A stretch of DNA of 64,000 nucleotides. Source: Marinomonas sp. SBI8L (GTDB lineage Bacteria; Pseudomonadota; Gammaproteobacteria; Pseudomonadales; Marinomonadaceae). The notes under the pieces are model-generated. The model was not told where the DNA came from. It ran no database searches and saw nothing but the letters and a program-made list of their open reading frames with translations. This document shows, piece by piece, positions 57,122-64,000 of the stretch (the first letter of the stretch is position 1; each line of letters opens with the position of its first letter). The stretch covers positions 223,624-287,623 of the forward strand of contig NZ_JSEO01000007.1 of assembly GCF_001624705.1 (NCBI RefSeq), given 5' to 3'. The translations under genes were made by a program, and so were the position numbers.

Positions 57122-58096
57122 TTAATTGAGTGACTCAGGTGGGTTTATCGTCACATGCTCAAGGCATTTTTGCTGAATAAATTCTCTTAACCAAATATGG
57201 GCAGGGTTGGTTTGTTGGGTTTCAGGCCAAAGCATAAAGTACCTTGCAGGCGCGAGATGAAAAGGCATAGGCAACATCTTTAACTGATATCGTTCGCATA
57301 ACTGATTGGCAAAAGCTGAGGTGCAAATCATGCTCATATCCGAATGTTGGGTGAGTAGGGCGGCACTGTGAAAATCAGCCACTACGGCTAAATCCGTACT
57401 TTCATTACCTTGTGCTAAAAGCACTTCGTCTAGCAGCCAGCGGGTTTGCTCTTCCACACTGATCTTAATACGAGATAAGGTTAAAAAGTTTTCTAAATTC
57501 CACGTACTCTCTAAAATAGGGTGATCATTTCGGACTAAGCAAACATTCTCATCTTCAAATAAAGCCACCTTTGGAAGATCTGGTAAATGGTTGATGTTCC
57601 AAGGAAAGCCTGCTCGTGAATCCGTATCACGGGCAATAATAAGAAGGTCAAGCTGGCTTTGCTCAACGAGCTGGATACTTTTGGAATGTGTCTTAGCTAT
57701 GTTGAGTTTTACCTTGGGTGCTGCCTGTGTCAGAGATTGCATAAAACTGGGAACCACAACAGGGAAAGCATTTTCAGCAATGGAGATTTTAAACTCTCTT
57801 TCATCCTCTTTAGGATCGAACTGACTTGGCACCATCATTTGGCAATAAAGCCTTATCCATTCTCTTAATGGTTGCTCCATCGCTTGGGCTTTCGCCGTTG
57901 CTTTAAGGCCAGTACCCGCCTTAATAAAAAGAGGGTCTTTGAGTTCGCCACCAACTTGTTCCCTTAATTTCGTAAGCTGTTTACTGACAGCAGATTGAGT
58001 CAGGTTAAGTTGATAAGCCGCGCGGCTAACGCTGCCTTCTTCTAAAAGAATCAGCATGAGTTTGAGTAGGTTTAGATCGATTTGAGCAAGTTGCAT
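57122..58096 (-). CDS. LysR-family transcriptional regulator
   Basis: Regulator of 324 residues. The DNA-binding domain opens DLNLLKLMLILLEEGSVSRA and has LTQSAVSKQLTKLRE, the pattern of the NodD/NahR/LeuO-type subgroup. The effector domain follows from about residue 95. Divergent from the efflux gene at 58227, so probably its regulator. Distinct from the LysR protein at 55353, with which it shares only the general fold. Confidence 0.9.
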   Translation of the reverse strand: MQLAQIDLNLLKLMLILLEEGSVSRAAYQLNLTQSAVSKQLTKLREQVGGELKDPLFIKAGTGLKATAKAQAMEQPLREWIRLYCQMMVPSQFDPKEDEREFKISIAENAFPVVVPSFMQSLTQAAPKVKLNIAKTHSKSIQLVEQSQLDLLIIARDTDSRAGFPWNINHLPDLPKVALFEDENVCLVRNDHPILESTWNLENFLTLSRIKISVEEQTRWLLDEVLLAQGNESTDLAVVADFHSAALLTQHSDMSMICTSAFANQLCERYQLKMLPMPFHLAPARYFMLWPETQQTNPAHIWLREFIQQKCLEHVTINPPESLN

Positions 58097-58226
58097 GGAT
58101 TATTCCAAAATGGAAACAAGATGAAGCCAATAAGTCATTATATTTCATCTTCAAATCAAACTAAACTAAGTATTAATTAAACATTAAATCATGTTTGTCC
58201 TACCTGCTTTTTGGAATACTTGTTTT

Positions 58227-59408
58227 ATGGCTCAACCACCTTCTCTCAATCTGTTTTTGCTCATTATCTTATTAGGCCCTCTCGGAATAGACGTCTATTT
58301 GCCTGCAATTCCCGCCATTGCTGAATCCATGAATACCCATGTTGATGGGGTTCAAGCCTCGGTTGCCATGTATTTGTCTGCCATGGGGTTAGGGCAATTA
58401 ATTGCAGGGCCTTTAGCTGATAGGCATGGTCGTAAGCCTTTAGGTTTGACCGGTATTGCCTTGTATTTTAGTGGTGCATTAATTGCCTCATTAGCCACAG
58501 TGGTTGAAGTCTTGTGGTTCTCTCGTGTGTTACAAGGTTTAGGGGCTTGTGCCATTTCTGTCTGTGTTATTTCAGGTGTGAGAGACAGTTACAGCCTAGA
58601 AAAAGCCAGCCGTATATACAGTTACTTGAACGGCGTTATCTGCGTGATTCCTGCTTTAGCTCCAATGTTAGGCGGTATACTTTTAAATTGGTGGGGTTGG
58701 GAATCTGGCTTTATTCTTATGTATGCCTATGCGATTCTGATGGCGTTTGTCATCATACTAAAACTGCCAGAAACCTTGCCTTCTGACACGGTAAAACAAA
58801 AGAAACTGATCAGTTTAGAACGGTATAAACCTATCTTAATTAACCCTAAATTTCGCTTTCACGCGGGTATGGTTATGCTGTTTATGGGCATCATTATCGC
58901 CTACATCAGCATGGTTTCAGTCCAGTTAATGGTGGTGATGAAACAGTCGACTTTCGCCTTCTCCCTTTGGTTCGGTTTCAATGCCTTTATTAATATTATT
59001 GCTTCTTTCACAGCACCTAAAATCATCGACAAAGTAGGGCGTAAATTTGCGATACAGTTTGCTTCGTCGTTAGCCTTATTTGCAGGTGTTTGGTTATTGT
59101 TAGTCCTTGATAGCCTTGATCCACTTGCCTTGATGATACCTGTCTTTATTTCGAGTACAGGTGTTAGCTTTGTCTTTGCTGTATCTAATGCGGGAGCTTT
59201 AGCGCCATTTGCTGAAAGAGCTGGAACAGCATCAGCCTTATTAGGCTTTTTCCAAATGACAGGTGCTTCTTTAATGGTTGCCATGATTAACACCTTGCCT
59301 TTTGGTGCTATGGCCAATTTTGCTATTGTCATGTTCTTGCCAATAATTTGGCTAGGTCTGCATAGTTTTAATAAACAAGACCTGTTTAAATTAGATCCAG
59401 CTAACTAA
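58227..59408 (+). CDS. MFS multidrug efflux transporter, Bcr/CflA family
   Basis: Twelve-helix drug:proton antiporter, 393 residues from this start. Family features are LGPLGIDVYLPAIPAIAESM in helix 1, AMGLGQLIAGPLADRHGRKP (the MFS loop 2-3 motif) and RVLQGLGACAISVCV..VRDSY. The ATG at 58227 gives the expected short N-terminus; an ATG at 58191 adds 12 residues and has no ribosome site. Divergent from a LysR gene. Followed at 17 bases by a Nudix gene, likely co-transcribed. Substrates unknown. Confidence 0.9.
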   Translation: MAQPPSLNLFLLIILLGPLGIDVYLPAIPAIAESMNTHVDGVQASVAMYLSAMGLGQLIAGPLADRHGRKPLGLTGIALYFSGALIASLATVVEVLWFSRVLQGLGACAISVCVISGVRDSYSLEKASRIYSYLNGVICVIPALAPMLGGILLNWWGWESGFILMYAYAILMAFVIILKLPETLPSDTVKQKKLISLERYKPILINPKFRFHAGMVMLFMGIIIAYISMVSVQLMVVMKQSTFAFSLWFGFNAFINIIASFTAPKIIDKVGRKFAIQFASSLALFAGVWLLLVLDSLDPLALMIPVFISSTGVSFVFAVSNAGALAPFAERAGTASALLGFFQMTGASLMVAMINTLPFGAMANFAIVMFLPIIWLGLHSFNKQDLFKLDPAN

Positions 59409-59425
59409 TTCGAAGAGGAATAAAG

Positions 59426-59839
59426 GTGGAAGACAATAAACAGGTACAAGTAGGAATCGGTGTCATCCTAGTTAAGGAGGGTAAGGTTCTTTTAGGCCAG
59501 CGTATTGGCGCTTATGGTGCCAATACTTGGGGGCTACCTGGCGGTCATTTAGAATATGGGGAAACCTTTGAAGACTGCGCCATCAGAGAAACTTTCGAAG
59601 AGACAAACCTCACTATTTCAGGCTTAACCAATGTTGGCGTAACAAATGATTTATTTGCTGATGTGGGTAAACACTATGTCACGCTATTTCTACAAGCCGA
59701 GCAAATTTCTGGCGAGCTAAAGCTTGCTGAGCCGGAAAAGTGCTTAACTTGGCAGTGGTTTGATTGGCAGGATTTACCTAAGCCTTTGTTTCCTTCTCTT
59801 GCTAATTTCATAAAACAAGGGTTTGAGTTAAAAAGTTAA
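59426..59839 (+). CDS. Nudix hydrolase, MutT/NUDT15-like
   Basis: Hydrolyses nucleoside diphosphate-linked compounds. The Nudix box spans residues 40-62: G40, E46, R54, E55, E58 and E59 are all present, so the metal site is intact. The usual final glycine is Asn61. WGLPGGHLEYGETFEDCA resembles the NUDT15/nucleotide-pyrophosphatase subgroup. 137 residues; GTG start with GAGGAATAAAG upstream. Lies 17 bases after the efflux gene. Confidence 0.9.
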   Translation: MEDNKQVQVGIGVILVKEGKVLLGQRIGAYGANTWGLPGGHLEYGETFEDCAIRETFEETNLTISGLTNVGVTNDLFADVGKHYVTLFLQAEQISGELKLAEPEKCLTWQWFDWQDLPKPLFPSLANFIKQGFELKS

Positions 59840-59943
59840 ATTAATTTATCTATTCTAGCTGCTTCTAATGTTAAAGTTTTTAAGGTAAGAATTATCAGGC
59901 AACCAGCCTTATTACTCGTCACATAAAATGAACAAGGATGATT

Positions 59944-60549
59944 ATGTACATTGAATCAGAAGTACAACTTAGAGAGCTCTATGGCTTTGCAAAAGGCAGA
60001 GCAAAAGACAAGCAGCTGGATGCACTAGAAAAGCATTCGATTAACTTTATCGAGCATTCTCCCTTTGTCACCTTATCCAGTTATGCTAAATCGGGCGCGT
60101 TAGATTCATCTCCAAGAGGAGGTGAGCCCGGGTTTATCAAGGTGGTCAATAACAACTACATCATCATCCCAGATGCCCGAGGTAATAACCGTCTTGATAC
60201 CTTGGTAAACCTTCTCGATACAGGCAATATAGGTTGTCTCTTTCTGATCCCTGGGGTGGACGAAACCTTAAGAGTCAATGGCACAGCGCGGATTTCGACA
60301 AGAGAAGATTACTTGAACCTCTTTACCTCTCACCAAAAAACACCTATATCATGTATCGAGGTCCAAGTCACAGAAGTCTTTTTACATTGTGCTAAGGCGT
60401 TAATGCGATCCGAGCTTTGGTCTGAAGAGTCGAAAATAGAGCGTTCTCAACTACCGACCATGGGCAGAATGATGCACGATCAACTTAAGATAGATGAAGA
60501 GCCAGAAAGCCAAGAGGCCATGGTCGCCCGATATAAACAGGGTCTTTAG
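59944..60549 (+). CDS. pyridoxamine 5'-phosphate oxidase-fold flavoprotein
   Basis: FMN-binding split-barrel protein of 201 residues, of the group annotated as MSMEG_1061/PPOX-class. Key pieces are FVTLSSYAKSGALDSSPRGGEPGF, IIPDARGNNRLDTLVNLL, LIPGVDETLRVNGTARIST and the helical end with CAKALMRSELW. The second of two in-frame ATGs is chosen because AAGG lies six bases before it and abuts the first. Substrate unknown; probably an oxidoreductase or flavin reservoir. Followed by a 185-base gap. Confidence 0.83.
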   Translation: MYIESEVQLRELYGFAKGRAKDKQLDALEKHSINFIEHSPFVTLSSYAKSGALDSSPRGGEPGFIKVVNNNYIIIPDARGNNRLDTLVNLLDTGNIGCLFLIPGVDETLRVNGTARISTREDYLNLFTSHQKTPISCIEVQVTEVFLHCAKALMRSELWSEESKIERSQLPTMGRMMHDQLKIDEEPESQEAMVARYKQGL

Positions 60550-60734
60550 CATAGAAAACACTCAGTTTTGCTAAAATCCGTATTAATCAGGTTTTAAATG
60601 AATTCCTTTCATGATGGCTTGGGGACTTTGCGTGGTAATAATTTTGAAGTGACGTAAGCTTGTCGCCCGCTGTGAGCTGCCATAAGTGGCTCACAGTGTG
60701 TTACTTCTTATTATCCTTCGGAGCGTTTGACCCA

Positions 60735-62054
60735 GTGAACAAAGTGTCCTCTTTGGCAGTTTTGCCATTTCTCGTATTTTTAAGTCTTTTTATTGGTAGC
60801 GGGCTTTATTATCAAAGCTTAGGTACTGATTTTGCCTTCTATCAAATCAAAGCCCCGGTTGCGATTTTACCCGCCATTCTGATCGCCTTTTTAATGGTAA
60901 AAGGGTCTTTCAATAAAGCGCTAGATACCTTCATTAAAGGTGTGGGCGATAACACCATTATTACCATGGTACTTATCTTCTTATTGGCGGGTGCTTTTGC
61001 CAGCGTGATGAAGTCGATAGGTGCGGTTGATGCGACGGTTAACTTTGCCTTAGCAAGTGTACCTAGCAGCTTTATTCTGCCGGGTTTGTTTATTATCTCT
61101 GCCTTTATTGCCACTGCCATGGGTACGTCAATGGGCACCATCGCCGCGATTGCACCCGTTGCCTTAGGTGTGTCTGAGGTCAGTGATATTGAGCTAGTGT
61201 TAGCTATCTCAAGTGTAGTGGGTGGTGCCATGTTTGGTGACAACCTATCTATCATTTCAGATACCACGATTGCGGCAACCCGTACCCAAGGTTGTGAGAT
61301 GAAAGACAAGTTCCGTATGAATGTGAAGCTTGCCATTCCAGCAGCTCTAATCACGCTGATTGTCCTATATTTCGCAGGTGCCGATAGTCAATTAGCTGAT
61401 GTAGGCGACTATGAATACATCTTGATTCTGCCTTACCTATCGGTATTAGCTTTAGCCGTTTTGGGTATCAATGTTTTTGTGGTGCTTTTTAGTGGCTTGC
61501 TACTCGCTTCGGGTATTGGTTATTTCCACCAAGAAACCTATGGCATTGCGAGCATTAGCCAAGATGTGTATGCAGGCTTTGGTGCCATGCAAGAAACCAT
61601 GCTCTTATCTTTGTTGATAGGTGGTCTTGCGGCTCTCATGCGAAGTGAAGGTGGTCTAGCTTGGATCTCAGCCAAACTACAGGCCTTGGTAAGTAAACTT
61701 GCTGATCTGGGTTTAATGCAAACCAAAGCCGGTGAGATCTGTATAGCCTTACTCGTCGCATTAATGAACTTTGCGACCGCGAACAATACCATTGCCATTC
61801 TCATCTCAGGGGCAGTAGCAAAAGAGATTGCCGAGAAATACCAAGTAAGCGCCGCCAGAAGTGCTAGCTTGTTAGATATCTTCTCTTGTGTGGTACAAGG
61901 GTTAATTCCTTATGGCGCGCAAATTCTATTGGCGAGTTCTATCGCTGCTATTCCACCTTTTGCTTTGGTTTCAAGTATCTATTATTGTTGGGCCCTTGCG
62001 ATTATTACCTTGTGCTTTGTTCTGTTCTTATGGCCAAGGGAAGATAAGCGCTAA
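60735..62054 (+). CDS. NhaC-family Na+/H+ antiporter-like membrane protein
   Basis: Polytopic membrane protein of 439 residues with about eleven helices. The family motif ATAMGTSMGTIAAIAPVAL and the GGAMFGDNLSIISDTTIAAT stretch are typical of NhaC-type transporters. A GTG at 60735 with GGAG upstream is the preferred start; the frame is open from TTG 60660, adding 25 residues. Ion or organic acid specificity cannot be told. Followed at 35 bases by an OsmC gene. Confidence 0.85.
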   Translation: MNKVSSLAVLPFLVFLSLFIGSGLYYQSLGTDFAFYQIKAPVAILPAILIAFLMVKGSFNKALDTFIKGVGDNTIITMVLIFLLAGAFASVMKSIGAVDATVNFALASVPSSFILPGLFIISAFIATAMGTSMGTIAAIAPVALGVSEVSDIELVLAISSVVGGAMFGDNLSIISDTTIAATRTQGCEMKDKFRMNVKLAIPAALITLIVLYFAGADSQLADVGDYEYILILPYLSVLALAVLGINVFVVLFSGLLLASGIGYFHQETYGIASISQDVYAGFGAMQETMLLSLLIGGLAALMRSEGGLAWISAKLQALVSKLADLGLMQTKAGEICIALLVALMNFATANNTIAILISGAVAKEIAEKYQVSAARSASLLDIFSCVVQGLIPYGAQILLASSIAAIPPFALVSSIYYCWALAIITLCFVLFLWPREDKR

Positions 62055-62089
62055 TCGGTTTTATCACTAGATGCATTTAGGGAGAGGAT

Positions 62090-62566
62090 ATGTCTGAGTA
62101 TTATGCTTGCGTGCAATGGCACAAAGGTGAAGATGAAAGTTTTATCGATAACCAATATAGCCGAGCACATCAATGGCATTTTGATGGTGGCCTGAGTATG
62201 CCTGCATCTTCTTCTCCCCATATCGTGCCTTTGCCGTATTCGGTTGAAGCGAATGTTGACCCAGAAGAAGCTTTTGTGGCCTCTTTGTCGAGTTGCCACA
62301 TGCTCTTTTTTCTTTCTATTGCAGCAAAAAAGCGTTATCTGATTAATGAATATAAAGATGATGCCATAGGTTTGATGGAAGAAGACGAAGAGGGCAAAAT
62401 GGCCATGACTAAAGTTACCCTTCGACCTTATGTGGCTTTCTTGGGCGAGCGTCAACCAAGCCTAGAGCAACTTGAAAAGATGCATCACCAAGCTCACGAT
62501 CTTTGTTTTATTGCTAATTCAGTGAAAACCCAGATCGAAACCCAAGTACGTTTGTCTTTGGCCTGA
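62090..62566 (+). CDS. OsmC-family peroxide-related protein
   Basis: OsmC/Ohr-superfamily protein of 158 residues. Reactive cysteine C69 lies in FVASLSSCHMLFFL and a second cysteine is in HDLCFIANSVKT, matching the redox pair of this superfamily. The opening HKGEDESFIDNQYSRAHQW is typical of the YhfA-distant OsmC subgroup. Likely reduces organic hydroperoxides or thiol adducts. ATG at 62090 with GGAGAGG upstream; terminated at 62600. Confidence 0.88.
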   Translation: MSEYYACVQWHKGEDESFIDNQYSRAHQWHFDGGLSMPASSSPHIVPLPYSVEANVDPEEAFVASLSSCHMLFFLSIAAKKRYLINEYKDDAIGLMEEDEEGKMAMTKVTLRPYVAFLGERQPSLEQLEKMHHQAHDLCFIANSVKTQIETQVRLSLA

Positions 62567-62599
62567 GTAAAGTAAGAAAAAAGCGAAGATCTCAGAAAG

Positions 62600-62631
62600 C
62601 AAAAAGGGAAGCCAATGGCTTCCCTTTTTTA
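62600..62631. terminator. bidirectional terminator between the OsmC and DsbA-like genes
   Basis: Stem AAAAAGGGAAGCC/GGCTTCCCTTTTT, tiny loop, T6; convergent genes on both sides. Confidence 0.92.
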
Positions 62632-62646
62632 TGTCGCAAGACGCGC

Positions 62647-63291
62647 TTAAGCGGGTGTCTTCTCAGCAATATCCATAATCACTTTGAAGAAGTCTTTTGC
62701 TTGGTGTGGCCCTTGGATAACGTATTGATCGTTAATCACATAGGTCGGCGAGCTATCGATTTCTAGCTTCTTAAATTGCGCTAGCTTCTTCTCAACCTTG
62801 ATCTTAGTTTCTTCTGTGAAGGCATCTTCAATCGCATCTTCATCAAGGCCAGCTTGCTTACCAATCTCAGCCAACACGTCCACATCACCTATGTCTTTCG
62901 CATCGGTAAAGTAAGCGTGGAAAAGCGCTAACGCGAGGTTAGTGCCAAGCTTCTTTTTATTAGCAATATGGATAAGCTGGTGGCTTAGATGAGTATTAGG
63001 GATAAGCGCCTTATCGCTAAAGTTAAACTCTATGCCTTCTTCTTTACCCACTTGCTGTAGCGCGTGATCCGCTTCGTTGAGCCTTTCTTCACTGCCAAAA
63101 CGGCTGGTCAAATATTCGATTCTGTCTTGTCCTTGAGTAGACACTTCTGGGTGTAACTCAAGGGGCTGCCAGCGAATATCAAATCGATAATCATCACCTA
63201 GCTGTTCCATCGCTTGTTTTAAGCGTGAATAACCAAGGTAAGCCCAAGGGCAAACTGTGTCACAAATGATATCGATACGAAAATCAGCCAT
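62647..63291 (-). CDS. DsbA/FrnE-family oxidoreductase-like protein
   Basis: Thioredoxin-fold protein of 214 residues, FrnE type, without signal peptide, so cytoplasmic. The N-terminus RIDIICDTVCPWAYLGYSRL is diagnostic. The usual CPWC centre reads C14-P-W-A17, so the resolving cysteine is replaced by alanine; another cysteine is at C10. The helical insertion and the C-terminal SSPTYVINDQYVIQGPH with the cis-proline are normal. It may act as a monothiol isomerase or transferase. ATG at 63291 with GGAGGC upstream. Confidence 0.88.
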   Translation of the reverse strand: MADFRIDIICDTVCPWAYLGYSRLKQAMEQLGDDYRFDIRWQPLELHPEVSTQGQDRIEYLTSRFGSEERLNEADHALQQVGKEEGIEFNFSDKALIPNTHLSHQLIHIANKKKLGTNLALALFHAYFTDAKDIGDVDVLAEIGKQAGLDEDAIEDAFTEETKIKVEKKLAQFKKLEIDSSPTYVINDQYVIQGPHQAKDFFKVIMDIAEKTPA

Positions 63292-63485
63292 ACGGCCTCC
63301 AATAGTCTGTTTCTTTGCGACGCTTTATACCTTATTACGCGAGGGAGTGTTAGGGCTTAGGGTGAAAAAAGTTGGAAATTGTGGGTTGGGGGTGAGTGAG
63401 GCAAAAGTGAGCTTATTAAAAATTAACAGATTTTATCTTTGAGTCGGGTTTAAAGTTATATAGAATCAATGAGTTATAATGTTGC

Positions 63486-63590
63486 TAAGCGTGGTTTTGT
63501 AACTGATTAAGCAGGGATTGAGGTAACGCACATGTGCGTTTAGCCAGGAAGGTTTTCAGTTGGTAGGTAGCCGCCTTTCCTTTTTAAATC
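63486..63590 (+). ncRNA. candidate structured RNA
   Basis: A perfect TATAAT at 63475-63480, though without a clear -35, would start a transcript near 63487. About 40 bases later comes a hairpin from the perfect palindrome at 63525-63540. The segment ends with AGGAAGG pairing imperfectly with CCTTTCCT and then TTTTT at 63581-63585. Together this resembles a short RNA of about 100 bases. No known family was recognised, and the final stem is weak. Confidence 0.3.
63525..63540. repeat. 16-base perfect palindrome
   Basis: AACGCACATGTGCGTT is its own reverse complement. It could be a hairpin in RNA or a binding site for a dimeric regulator. Confidence 0.6.
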
Positions 63591-63629
63591 TTATCTAAAA
63601 AAGAGTGATGTGACGTTTTGAATGTGGTT

Positions 63630-63665
63630 GATAAGTCGGATAAATCGGATAAATCGGATAAATCG
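63630..63665. repeat. 9-bp tandem repeat, four copies
   Basis: Four consecutive copies of GATAAATCG, the first with one change (GATAAGTCG). It lies about 25 bases before the apparent IS left end. It may be slippage-generated and variable between strains. Confidence 0.85.
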
Positions 63666-63689
63666 AGCGTGAGCATTATTAAAATAATG

Positions 63690-64000
63690 AAATGGACACC
63701 CCTTCTATACTGAGCTAGTTCTTCAGTTTAGGAGGTTAATATGGAATGTATTCAAGTAGCAGGTATTGATCTTGCTAAATCGATATTTCAAGTGTGCGCC
63801 ATTAATAGCGCAGGTAAACCAATTTTGAATCGATCATTTAGGCGTAATCAGTTACTTAAATTTTTTAGTAACTTAACGCCCTGTTTAATTGGTATGGAAG
63901 CTTGCGGTAGTGCGCATTATTGGGCTAGAGAACTTCAAAAATTAGGTCATGAAGTTAAGTTGATGCCACCACAATATGTAAAGCCTTACGTTAAAACGAA
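63690..64000 (+). mobile_element. IS110-family insertion sequence, left part
   Basis: The transposase gene start at 63741 defines the element. The left boundary near 63690 (around TGGACACCCC) is an estimate: IS110-type elements lack conventional terminal repeats and usually make no target duplication. The right end is outside the window. Confidence 0.7.
63741..64000 (+). CDS. IS110-family transposase (partial, runs off right edge)
   Basis: Eighty-six codons are visible. The RuvC-like DEDD domain shows D10 in VAGIDLAKSIFQVCA and E53 in IGMEACGSAHYWA, followed by GHEVKLMPPQYVKPYVKT, a diagnostic IS110 segment. GGAGG lies five bases before the ATG. IS110 elements insert site-specifically, guided in studied members by an element-encoded bridge RNA. 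The start is intact; whether the rest is complete cannot be seen. Confidence 0.93.
   Translation, partial: MECIQVAGIDLAKSIFQVCAINSAGKPILNRSFRRNQLLKFFSNLTPCLIGMEACGSAHYWARELQKLGHEVKLMPPQYVKPYVKT

Larger units (their letters stand above)
63292..63740. other. intergenic region between the FrnE-like gene and the IS110 element
   Basis: 449 bases without a supported gene; a 61-codon frame at 63257-63442 overlaps the FrnE start and has no features. It contains a TATAAT box at 63475, a foldable segment at 63486-63590, a 16-base palindrome and a 9-bp tandem repeat, listed separately. The last 50 bases belong to the IS. Confidence 0.6.

Noticed and set aside
58901-59332. 143-codon minus-strand frame inside the MFS gene
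   Set aside because: Antisense shadow of membrane helices; no ribosome site.
60842-61354. 170-codon minus-strand frame inside the NhaC-like gene
   Set aside because: Lies wholly antisense to a well-supported membrane protein gene and has no start signal or family.
63521-63590. GEMM-type c-di-GMP riboswitch, because GGTAGGTAGC and ACGCAC resemble parts of the Vibrio Vc2 aptamer
   Set aside because: The conserved GCAAA segments, tetraloop and receptor order are missing, and the perfect palindrome does not fit the fold.
63630-63665. CRISPR-like repeats
   Set aside because: The units are nine bases, directly adjacent with no spacers, and there are no cas genes in the window.

Overview
The window looks like a chromosomal segment of a marine gammaproteobacterium close to Marinomonas (Oceanospirillales). 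This is inferred from gene content, not from a database search. The pseudomonad-type gyrA-serC-pheA-tyrA/aroA-cmk-rpsA block, FabV as enoyl-ACP reductase, a PdhR-like LldR beside lldD, and moderate A+T content with frequent TTG/GTG starts all fit. Almost everything is conserved chromosomal backbone. The one clear mobile element is an IS110-family transposase gene that runs off the right edge.

Layout. 1-270: left edge, no confident gene, ends in an intrinsic terminator. 268-3046 (minus): a periplasmic amino-acid-type binding protein followed by a membrane diguanylate cyclase, probably one sensory operon. 3423-5717: YgiQ-like radical SAM protein. 5785-8031: divergent lldR/lldD for L-lactate oxidation, with palindromic operators between them. 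8329-10444: fabV and a secreted protein of unknown function. 10542-16566 (minus): M16 protease; then a methylthioadenosine/SAH deaminase-like amidohydrolase, ubiG and yciK. 16834-26822: gyrA, serC, pheA, a tyrA-aroA fusion, cmk, rpsA. 27026-34755: ubiX, a dCache chemoreceptor, a YghU-type glutathione transferase, a YjiH-type membrane protein, a PhoD-like phosphatase and a small unknown gene. 34775-35512 (minus): trmO.

35646-46723 is a dense plus-strand run: proA, nadD, rsfS, rlmH, mrdA, rodA, mltB, rlpA, dacA, ybeD, lipB, lipA. It couples proline and NAD synthesis, ribosome maturation, the elongation cell-wall machinery and lipoate synthesis. speE and speA (46938-49809) make polyamines. A 455-base gap follows and carries a minus-strand intrinsic terminator that no annotated gene explains. 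50265-52663 holds a class I glutamine amidotransferase, a two-domain ABM-GNAT protein and a cupin protein. parC stands alone at 52981-55269. 55353-63291 is a looser accessory stretch: two LysR regulators divergent from an FMN reductase and from a drug-efflux MFS protein, then a Nudix hydrolase, a pyridoxamine-oxidase-fold protein, an NhaC-like antiporter, an OsmC protein and a DsbA/FrnE-like protein. The last 700 bases hold a possible structured RNA, a 9-bp tandem repeat and the IS110 left end.

Convergent gene pairs typically share one symmetric hairpin terminator, for example near 5735, 10481, 30755, 55306, 57047 and 62600. The observations most worth following are: the EPSP-synthase half of the TyrA-AroA fusion, which appears to have lost most of its catalytic residues while staying open; the binding-protein/diguanylate-cyclase pair; and the orphan minus-strand terminator after speA. 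I found no CRISPR array, tRNA, rRNA, prophage or obvious defence island.
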